Shown here: piece after piece, positions 1 to 4,209 of the stretch
How positions within the stretch are numbered: the first letter of the stretch is position 1
How the letters are laid out: each line of letters starts with the position of its first letter
Source of the DNA: Desulfovibrio sp.
GTDB taxonomy: Bacteria; Desulfobacterota; Desulfovibrionia; Desulfovibrionales; Desulfovibrionaceae
NCBI GenBank assembly: GCA_003525525.1
Contig: DQED01000103.1
Coordinates: forward strand, 1-5,528
Length of the DNA stretch: 5,528 bases
Direction: 5' to 3'
The notes under the pieces: generated by a model
Told to the model about the DNA's origin: nothing
The model's input: the letters and a program-made list of their open reading frames with translations, nothing else
The model's database searches: none
Translations under genes and position numbers: made by a program

Positions 1-406
1 CTCGGGACCGGGAGCCGGCGCGGCTGGCGGCGATCCCGTGGCCAAGGCCCTGGCCGAGGCCCGCAAGGCGGCCGGCGGCGGCGGGGGCGGCGTTCCCGGC
101 GGCACGCCCGGAGCCGGCGGCGGGGGCGGCGTGACCATGGGCGTCTACGCCCAGATCGTCAACCGCGAGGTCAAGAAGAACTGGCGCTTCCCCCAGGGCG
201 CGAAGCAGCAGCTTCTCGCCATCGTGGAAGTGCGCATCGACAAGGACGGCCGCATCCAGAGCTACCACCTCGTCCAGTCCTCGGGGCAGGCGAACTTCGA
301 CGCCTCCACGGTCAAGTCCGTGGCGGAAACCGAAACGCTGCCGCCGCCGCCGACCGGGCTCACCATCCTGCAACTGCGCTTCAGCTCCCAGGAGCTTGGC
401 CATTGA
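1..406 (+). CDS. tolA: TolA/TonB-family energy transducer, C-terminal part (5' end outside window)
   Basis: The reading frame is open from the first full codon at position 2, so the gene starts upstream; 134 codons and the stop TGA (404-406) are visible. The first ~45 residues are a Gly/Ala/Pro-rich linker with runs of six and five glycines. The remaining ~85 residues look like the TolA/TonB C-terminal domain: 'YAQIVNREVKKNW' followed by 'P', then 'EVRIDKDGRI', 'SSGQANFD' and 'LPPPP'. In the family this periplasmic domain contacts TolB and carries force from the inner-membrane TolQR motor. tolB and pal directly downstream support TolA over an ordinary TonB. E. coli TolA domain III has a disulfide, but no cysteine is visible here. 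The GTG at 38 is an internal valine codon, not the start. The symbol rests on gene context plus the domain. Confidence 0.85.
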   Translation, partial: SGPGAGAAGGDPVAKALAEARKAAGGGGGGVPGGTPGAGGGGGVTMGVYAQIVNREVKKNWRFPQGAKQQLLAIVEVRIDKDGRIQSYHLVQSSGQANFDASTVKSVAETETLPPPPTGLTILQLRFSSQELGH

Positions 407-438
407 TGCGGCGTTTGGGGGGCAGAATGTCCCTGCGG

Positions 439-461
439 CCGGCGTGGGGATTCCCCGCCGG
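439..461 (+). other. GC-rich hairpin in the tolA-tolB spacer
   Basis: CCGGC (439-443) pairs with GCCGG (457-461) and GGGG (446-449) pairs with CCCC (453-456). The left arm has a two-base bulge and the loop is ATT. No T-run follows, so this is not a standard rho-independent terminator. It could slow RNA polymerase, mark a processing site that separates tolA from tolB mRNA, or be chance in GC-rich DNA. Confidence 0.3.
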
Positions 462-490
462 AAATTCATGCAACTTTCAGCCGCCGAGAA

Positions 491-519
491 TTGCCCAAGG
501 GCCGGTCTCGGGCTATAGC
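491..519 (+). promoter_or_regulatory. Candidate sigma-70-type promoter for tolB(-pal)
   Basis: TTGCCC (491-496) and TATAGC (514-519) are separated by exactly 17 bp. Each box matches 4 of 6 consensus positions, although the last T of the -10 box is missing. Transcription would start about 65-70 nt before the tolB ATG. It lies in an otherwise GC-rich, non-coding 188-nt gap. This is a sequence match only. Confidence 0.3.
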
Positions 520-582
520 ACAATCACATGGGCCACCCCGGGCGACCGGGCGGGATTCAACAACGATCAAGCAGACTGCCGT

Positions 583-586
583 AGGA
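583..586 (+). promoter_or_regulatory. tolB ribosome binding site (decides the start)
   Basis: AGGA lies 8 nt before the ATG at 595, the normal spacing. The second in-frame ATG at 601 would be 14 nt away. This favours 595 over the longer in-frame extension that reaches back to 406. Confidence 0.6.
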
Positions 587-594
587 TTTGGACA

Positions 595-1923
595 ATGACC
601 ATGCGCGCGAAAAAGCGGATCATCGGCGTTTTTGGGGCTATCGCCCTGCTCCTGGGGATTTTTGCCGGCACGGCCCGGGCCCAGCAGCAGACCTCCCTGG
701 CCGTGGACATTCAGGGACCGGGCCAAGCCAAAATGAACCTTGTCATGGCCCGGCCTTTCGCCGGCGGCGGCCAGCTTTCCCCGGCCGACAAGCTCCAGGA
801 TCTCATCAACAAGGACTTGCAGTTCCTGCCCTTCCTGCAACTCGTGCCGCCCTCGAACATCCCTGGCCAGATCGGCGGTCCCACGGCCGACCAGATCGAC
901 TTCAAGCCTTTTTCCATGGGCAAGATCGATGTGCTCGTGACCGCGCAGTGGACCCCGGGCGGCAACCTCGGCAACGTGGAACTGCGCGCCTTCGAAGTCT
1001 ACACGCAGAAAGTGCTCGTGGGCAAAGGCTACGACAGCGTCACCGACGCGCAGCTGCCCGACATCGCCGACCGCTTCTGCATGGAGCTCATGATGGCCCT
1101 GACCGGCCAGGGCGGCTTTTTCAATTCCCAGATCGCCTTCGTCAAGCCGAGCTCCGGCAAGGGCTCGGACATCTGGACCGTGCGGCCCACAGGCCGGGGG
1201 CTGACCCGGGTGACCAGCTACAACGACCTGGGCATGGCCGTGAGCCCCGGCTGGTCCTATGACGGCCGGCGCATCTGCTTCACGCTCATCGGCTCGCGCT
1301 CCCACTACCTTGGCGTCTGGTCCGGCGGCGGCAAGCCCCAGGTCTACACCCTGCCGACCACCAATGTGGTCAGCCCGCGCTTTTTGCCCGACGGGCAGGT
1401 CGCGGTCAGCCTCGCTCTGCACGGCAAGGCCGACATCTACCTGCTCAATTCCGCCTACCAGCCCGGTCGCGCCATCGCCTCGGGTCCCGGCATCGACGTC
1501 TCCCCGACCTTCGACGCCTCGGGACGGCTCATGGCCTACGTCTCCGACGAAACCGGCAGCCCCAACATCTATCTCAAGGACGTCGCCGGCGGCTCGTCCC
1601 GACGCCTTACCTCTTCGGGGTACAATACAAACCCGAGCATGAGCCCAGACGGCAAGCTCGTCGCCTTTACCAAGCAGCTCGGCGGCGCGCAGAAGGTGTT
1701 CGTCCACGACCTGACCACGGGGCAGGAGACGCAGGTGACTTCGGGCGGCGGTTCGGACGAGAATCCTTCCTTCTCCCCGGACGGCTACTTCATCGTCTTC
1801 TCCTCTACCCGCAGCGGGCAAAAAAAGCTCTACGTGACCACACGCCAGGGCACGACGCCGGTCATGATCCCCACCGGCGACGGCGCGGCGCAGATGCCGT
1901 TCTGGGGGCCCTTGCCCAAATAA
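595..1923 (+). CDS. tolB: Tol-Pal system beta-propeller protein TolB
   Basis: This is a periplasmic protein of the Tol-Pal system that binds both Pal and TolA. The 442-residue product is close to the usual ~430. Residues 1-29 are a Sec signal peptide: basic start 'RAKKR', hydrophobic core, cleavage after 'ARA', mature start 'QQQTSLAVDI'. Residues 30 to ~175 form the TolB N-terminal domain, ending with the family-like 'GGFFNSQIAFV'. The rest is a six-bladed propeller made of WD40-like (PD40) repeats; visible repeat cores are 'SPGWSYDGRRICF' (~217), 'SPRFLPDGQ' (~260), 'SPTFDASGRLMAYVSDE' (~303), 'NPSMSPDGKLVAFTK' (~347) and 'NPSFSPDGYFIVFSS' (~391). The start at 595 is chosen because it has a Shine-Dalgarno site at 583 and places the signal peptide at the N-terminus. 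The frame stays open back to 403, but that extension resembles no signal sequence. It lies between tolA and pal, the classic order. TAA stop. Confidence 0.96.
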   Translation: MTMRAKKRIIGVFGAIALLLGIFAGTARAQQQTSLAVDIQGPGQAKMNLVMARPFAGGGQLSPADKLQDLINKDLQFLPFLQLVPPSNIPGQIGGPTADQIDFKPFSMGKIDVLVTAQWTPGGNLGNVELRAFEVYTQKVLVGKGYDSVTDAQLPDIADRFCMELMMALTGQGGFFNSQIAFVKPSSGKGSDIWTVRPTGRGLTRVTSYNDLGMAVSPGWSYDGRRICFTLIGSRSHYLGVWSGGGKPQVYTLPTTNVVSPRFLPDGQVAVSLALHGKADIYLLNSAYQPGRAIASGPGIDVSPTFDASGRLMAYVSDETGSPNIYLKDVAGGSSRRLTSSGYNTNPSMSPDGKLVAFTKQLGGAQKVFVHDLTTGQETQVTSGGGSDENPSFSPDGYFIVFSSTRSGQKKLYVTTRQGTTPVMIPTGDGAAQMPFWGPLPK

Positions 1924-2166
1924 ACGGCGCATGACTAGCCTGTAATCAAGAAGGGACGTAAAGGCGTATTGCCGTTAACAAGGTCTGGGAGTCGGTTGGT
2001 CGGCGCAAGACCGCAAAATGGCCCATAATTCCCTGTTGCATTTTATTGCAGGAGGCGTAATTGGGGGCCGTCCCGTTGGTGCTTCGCCAGCCCATCGAGA
2101 ACGGCCAGGGGCAAAGCCTCTGGTTACGCAAAGCCCGGGCGGGCTTATTGTGAGGAGGAAGAAAAA
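1924..2166 (+). promoter_or_regulatory. Structured untranslated leader between tolB and pal
   Basis: This 243-nt gap has no terminator, so tolB-pal read-through is possible. It holds several RNA-type hairpins. GGCCGT (2066-2071) pairs with ACGGCC (2101-2106) around a smaller TGGTG/CGCCA stem. CCAGGGGC-AAA-GCCTCTGG (2105-2123) is an 8-bp stem with one G-U pair that partly competes with the first. AAGCCC-GGGC-GGGCTT (2131-2146) ends 5 nt before the pal Shine-Dalgarno. A CATAAT (2024-2029) fits a -10 box, but no good -35 box sits at the right distance. A second AGGAGG (2050-2055) stands 5 nt before a TTG that opens a 30-codon frame ending at TGA 2151-2153, at the edge of the pal ribosome binding site. 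A TTGCA direct repeat (2036 and 2046) is also present. Confidence 0.35.
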
Positions 2167-2682
2167 ATGATGCGTTCGAGGATTGTGATTTTGGCAATGC
2201 TGGTGCTCATGCTGTCTCTGGCGGGATTTGGTTGCGCCAAAAAAGCCGGCGGCCCCGGCGATGGTTCCGGTACCAGTTGGGAAGACCAGGAGCGCGCGCG
2301 CCTGGAACAGGAACGCGCCCTGCGCGAGAAGATGGGCCAGGCCGCCAACGAGCTGGCGCAGATGGTCCACTTCGCTTTCGACAGCTCTAACCTGACCGCC
2401 GAATCGCGCCAGATCCTGACCCGCAAGGCCGAGATCATGCGCCAGTATCCGCAGATCAAGCTGATCATCGAAGGCAACTGCGACCAGCGCGGCACGGCCG
2501 AGTACAACCTCGCCCTCGGCGAGCGTCGTGCGCAGGCCTCTGCCCAGTACCTGTCCAACCTGGGTATCGCCGCAGATCGCCTGTCCACCGTCAGCTACGG
2601 CAAGGAACGTCCCCTGGATCCGGGCCACAGCGAAGCCGCTTACGCCAAGAACCGCCGCGACGAATTCCGCGCCACCTACTAG
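2167..2682 (+). CDS. pal: Peptidoglycan-associated lipoprotein Pal
   Basis: Pal is an outer-membrane lipoprotein whose OmpA-like domain binds peptidoglycan; it partners TolB and TolA. The product is 171 residues, the usual size. Residues 1-22 are a lipoprotein signal peptide with Cys23 as the likely lipidated residue, followed by 'AKK', with no Asp at +2, consistent with outer-membrane sorting. The lipobox 'AGFGC' is unusual, with Gly at -3 and Phe at -2. Residues ~38-65 are a charged helical linker. The OmpA_C domain covers ~67-171: 'FAFDSSNL', 'IEGNCDQRGTAEYNLALGERRA' around Asp106, 'SYGKERPL' and 'NRRDEF' (162-167). Asp106 and Arg163/164 fit the diaminopimelate-binding positions known in the family. 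The start at 2167 has GAGGAGG (2152-2158) 8 nt upstream; the adjacent ATG at 2170 would lose only one residue. No cpoB/ybgF follows, and a strong terminator ends the operon. Confidence 0.96.
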   Translation: MMRSRIVILAMLVLMLSLAGFGCAKKAGGPGDGSGTSWEDQERARLEQERALREKMGQAANELAQMVHFAFDSSNLTAESRQILTRKAEIMRQYPQIKLIIEGNCDQRGTAEYNLALGERRAQASAQYLSNLGIAADRLSTVSYGKERPLDPGHSEAAYAKNRRDEFRATY

Positions 2683-2704
2683 CAGCTTTCTTCGCCACTA
2701 CGTC

Positions 2705-2740
2705 AAACGGCCGTCGGGATACCCGGCGGCCGTTTTTTTT
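2705..2740 (+). terminator. Strong rho-independent terminator after pal
   Basis: A 14-bp stem (2705-2718 with 2722-2735) has one G-U pair and the loop ATA. The arms are AAACGGCCGTCGGG and CCCGGCGGCCGTTT. The run of eight T at 2733-2740 overlaps the base of the stem. It begins 22 nt after the pal stop. On the other strand only three T follow, so it mainly serves pal. Confidence 0.95.
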
Positions 2741-3211
2741 CGCCCAAAAAAGATTCGCCGTTGTCGCGTCCTGCCGGCAACCGGCCGTATCCCCGTCATC
2801 CCGGGATCTCGCACGCGCTCAGGCGAATCGAAGGGGCGCTCAATTGCCCGGTATGGGAATGCTGGTTAACGGGAACTACCCTCCGTTGCCGTGCCTGACA
2901 CTCTGCCCCGGACCTCCCAGGGCATTAAGGCCCCCATACCGTCCCCGGCCAGCGCCGGGCAAGTGAAATCTGGTTTAGGTGACCAGGTGTGGGAGGGCGG
3001 GCGGAGAGGGGAAGAGATGGAGAGGAAGAGGCCTCCGGCGGGGGAAATTCCTGCCCCATCTTCGTACCGCCAACGCCAACCCTCCCGGTGCCCGCAGCCC
3101 CTCCCGCGCCACGACGCCGGACGGGGGGACCGGGGGGGAGTGCCTCCCCCCGGTGGGGTCCGGGGCAAAGCCCCGGCAGGGTCCGGTACTGCGTCCCGGC
3201 GTTGCCCCGCC
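2741..3211. other. Long intergenic spacer rich in inverted repeats, no gene seen
   Basis: This 471-nt stretch separates the convergent pal and pgpA genes. Open frames cross it on both strands, but their translations are low-complexity Pro/Arg/Gly text with no domain, so I call no gene. It holds an 8-bp inverted repeat GATTCGCC (2752-2759) / GGCGAATC (2822-2829) enclosing GCCGG-CAA-CCGGC (2773-2785) and the palindrome ATCCCGGGAT (2798-2807). A 9-bp repeat CGGTATGGG (2849-2857) / CCCATACCG (2933-2941) encloses two 5-bp stems. CCCGGC-CAGC-GCCGGG lies at 2944-2959. The paired GC hairpins at 3130-3176 are listed separately. There is no T-run for a pgpA terminator on the minus strand. Confidence 0.6.
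3130..3186. repeat. Tandem GC hairpins, REP-like element downstream of pgpA
   Basis: There are two adjacent hairpins. CCGGGGGGGAG (3130-3140) pairs with CTCCCCCCGG (3144-3153) around TGC with a one-base bulge. CCGGGGC (3160-3166) pairs perfectly with GCCCCGG (3170-3176) around AAA. GGGTCCGG occurs before the second hairpin (3156-3163) and again after it (3179-3186). The core GGGGCAAAGCC (3162-3172) also occurs in the pal leader at 2108-2118. This looks like a dispersed palindromic repeat. Whether it is multicopy cannot be seen from one window. It may also protect or end the pgpA transcript, although it has no T-run. Confidence 0.45.
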
Positions 3212-3679
3212 CTAGCCGCGCAGCCAGTGGAAGAGGGCGAGGCACAGGCAGGCGTAGACGCCGGCGAGCACGTCGTCGATCATGACGCCGTAGCCGCCGG
3301 GCAGCCAGTTTTCGGAGGCGCGGACTGGGGGCGGCTTCAGGATGTCGAAGCCGCGAAAGAGCAGGAAACCGACGAAGAGTTCCAGGGGGGGGAGTGCGGC
3401 GAAGGGCAGGTAGGTGATCCACTGGCCGATGAGTTCGTCGAGGACGATATGGCTGGGGTCTTTGCGGTTGAGGAGTTTTTCGACGCGTGTGCCGGCAACG
3501 CCGCCGATCCAGAAGAGCGTGGCGAGGATGACGACGCGCCAGTGGCCGGGCAGGGGCAGGAAGAGGGCCGGCGCGGCGAGCGCGGCGGCGGCCGAGCCCC
3601 AGGTGCCGGAGGCGTAGGGAATCTTGCCGATGGGGCCGAGGCCGGTGACGAGCAGGGACAGGCGGTCGCCCGTGGTCAT
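3212..3679 (-). CDS. pgpA: Phosphatidylglycerophosphatase A
   Basis: PgpA is an inner-membrane enzyme that removes phosphate from phosphatidylglycerophosphate to make phosphatidylglycerol, the last step of that branch of phospholipid synthesis. The 155-residue product is near the family size (E. coli ~170). Family motifs are visible in order: 'GLGPIGKIPYASGTWGS' (13-29), 'IVLDELIGQW' (78-87) with the acidic pair Asp81-Glu82, 'FLLFRGFDILKPPP' (105-118) and 'PGGYGVMIDDVLAG' (127-140) with Asp135-Asp136. Hydrophobic segments lie at ~30-60, ~88-110 and ~137-153. The acidic residues are thought to bind the metal needed for catalysis. The start at 3679 is supported by GGAGG on the minus strand (plus 3688-3692), 8 nt upstream. 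It is transcribed alone, convergent with pal and divergent from the next gene. Stop TAG. Confidence 0.95.
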   Translation of the reverse strand: MTTGDRLSLLVTGLGPIGKIPYASGTWGSAAAALAAPALFLPLPGHWRVVILATLFWIGGVAGTRVEKLLNRKDPSHIVLDELIGQWITYLPFAALPPLELFVGFLLFRGFDILKPPPVRASENWLPGGYGVMIDDVLAGVYACLCLALFHWLRG

Positions 3680-3724
3680 GGTCGGAGCCTCCGTGAGCGG
3701 TGGTTTGGAGCGGGGGTGAAGCTA

Positions 3725-3756
3725 CACCGGGCGTTTGCCGGGGGCAAGGCCCGGTG
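3725..3756. repeat. 32-nt hairpin in the divergent pgpA / small-gene spacer
   Basis: CACCGGGC (3725-3732) pairs perfectly with GCCCGGTG (3749-3756). Inside, TTGCC (3735-3739) pairs with GGCAA (3743-3747) around GGG, with a small internal loop between the stems. There is no T-run on either side. It may be a palindromic repeat, an operator-like site or a 5'-leader structure. Confidence 0.4.
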
Positions 3757-3797
3757 CCGGCCTTGAATTCGGGCGGGAAGTATGGGAGACAGTGGCT

Positions 3798-3813
3798 CGC
3801 GCCTTCGGGCGCG
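3798..3813 (+). other. UUCG-tetraloop hairpin in the leader of the small membrane protein gene
   Basis: CGCGCC-TTCG-GGCGCG forms a 6-bp stem capped by the very stable C(UUCG)G tetraloop. It sits 9 nt before the GGAAGGAAGG ribosome binding region of the next gene and has no T-run. It may stabilise the 5' end of the mRNA or keep the binding site open. Confidence 0.4.
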
Positions 3814-3822
3814 GCATATCCC

Positions 3823-3832
3823 GGAAGGAAGG
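3823..3832 (+). promoter_or_regulatory. Ribosome binding site of the small membrane protein gene (decides the start)
   Basis: GGAAGGAAGG lies just before the ATG at 3838; its AAGGA (3825-3829) is 8 nt away. It supports 3838 over the in-frame GTG at 3700, whose product would begin with 46 residues of low-complexity sequence encoded by the 3725-3756 hairpin region. Confidence 0.65.
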
Positions 3833-3837
3833 TGTCA

Positions 3838-4131
3838 ATGCTCAGCCTGCGTTATTCCCTGCTGCTTTTTGTCGCCTATTTCGCCTTGTTTCTCTTGTAT
3901 TATAGATTCTATTTCAGGCCGCGTGTCTATCTGTTGCTGCTATCGGAACAGTCGTATATGGACCATTATATCGATAAATTGCCACACATGCGTGACCGTC
4001 CCGACGAGCGGTTGGGCATGATTGAATTCATGCTGGCCAAGCGCAAGAGGTTCGTGCGCTGCATGCGCAATTTTGTGTTCACCGTTACGGCCGCCTATGT
4101 CGCCCTGCTGATTCTGGGCGCGAGCCTGTAG
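3838..4131 (+). CDS. Small two-helix membrane protein of unknown function
   Basis: I do not recognise this 97-residue protein. Residues ~7-27 form a hydrophobic, aromatic helix ('SLLLFVAYFALFLLYYRFYF'), which runs into 'RPRVYLLLL'. Residues ~36-77 are a charged loop with 'MRDRPDERLG' and the basic stretch 'AKRKRFVRCMRN'. Residues ~79-96 form a second helix ending at the C-terminus. By the positive-inside rule the loop should be cytoplasmic and both ends periplasmic. The gene is visibly less GC-rich than its neighbours (58 of 120 bases, 48%, at 3901-4020 by hand count) and uses codons rare elsewhere here, such as AGA and AGG. It has a good ribosome binding site and its own terminator, which support a real gene. 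It lies upstream of a chemoreceptor gene, but a functional link is only a guess. Confidence 0.8.
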   Translation: MLSLRYSLLLFVAYFALFLLYYRFYFRPRVYLLLLSEQSYMDHYIDKLPHMRDRPDERLGMIEFMLAKRKRFVRCMRNFVFTVTAAYVALLILGASL

Positions 4132-4152
4132 GTTTCGCGTCCGTGCTTTCCG

Positions 4153-4184
4153 GCACGGCCCGTCCGGGCCGTGCGCGTTTTTTT
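4153..4184 (+). terminator. Rho-independent terminator after the small gene, with a possible antiterminator arm
   Basis: GCACGGCCC (4153-4161) pairs perfectly with GGGCCGTGC (4166-4174) around GTCC. GCG and seven T (4178-4184) follow. Just upstream, CCGTGC (4141-4146) can instead pair with GCACGG (4153-4158), which would break the terminator stem. Only 25 nt separate the T-run from the chemoreceptor start codon. Confidence 0.88.
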
Positions 4185-4195
4185 CTTACCAAGGC

Positions 4196-4201
4196 AAGGA
4201 G
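4196..4201 (+). promoter_or_regulatory. Ribosome binding site of the chemoreceptor gene (decides a TTG start)
   Basis: AAGGAG is 8 nt before TTG 4210. The other in-frame candidate, GTG 4201, overlaps this AAGGAG and would have no spacing. So TTG 4210 is the likely start, giving the receptor-like N-terminus 'MRNLSVSKKLLLLF'. Confidence 0.65.
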
Positions 4202-4209
4202 TGCCCGCC

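Noticed and set aside
466..1932. A 488-codon open frame on the minus strand covering tolB
   Set aside because: It mirrors the strongly supported tolB. Its translation is Arg/Gly/His/Val-rich shadow text without domains, as expected opposite a GC-rich gene.
1923..1976. AACGGC / GCCGTT inverted repeat after tolB as a terminator
   Set aside because: Only 6 bp, 42 nt apart, with no T-run.
2019..2040. A sigma-54 (-24/-12) promoter before pal from TGG and TTGCA
   Set aside because: GG and GC are 16 bp apart rather than the required 10.
1975..2628. A 217-codon minus-strand frame over pal and its leader
   Set aside because: It lies opposite pal, which has clear domains, and its product has no recognisable features.
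2866..3422. Minus-strand frames through the post-pal spacer, possible extra genes after pgpA
   Set aside because: They are Pro/Arg/Ser-rich, lack a convincing ribosome binding site or domain, and in part overlap pgpA.
3719..3747. A minus-strand pgpA promoter TTGCCC-17 bp-TAGCTT
   Set aside because: The -10 match is poor (3 of 6) and the -35 box falls inside the long hairpin, so it is too weak to annotate.
2891..3766. A 291-codon plus-strand frame across the spacer and pgpA
   Set aside because: Most of it is antisense to pgpA, whose motifs are unmistakable. The rest is low-complexity Gly/Arg/Pro sequence through hairpins.
3700..3837. An upstream GTG start (3700) for the small membrane protein
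   Set aside because: The added 46 residues come from hairpin DNA and look non-coding. The ATG at 3838 has the better ribosome binding site and begins the hydrophobic helix at once.
4201..4209. GTG 4201 as the chemoreceptor start
   Set aside because: The AAGGAG overlaps this GTG, leaving no spacer, whereas TTG 4210 has the ideal 8 nt.
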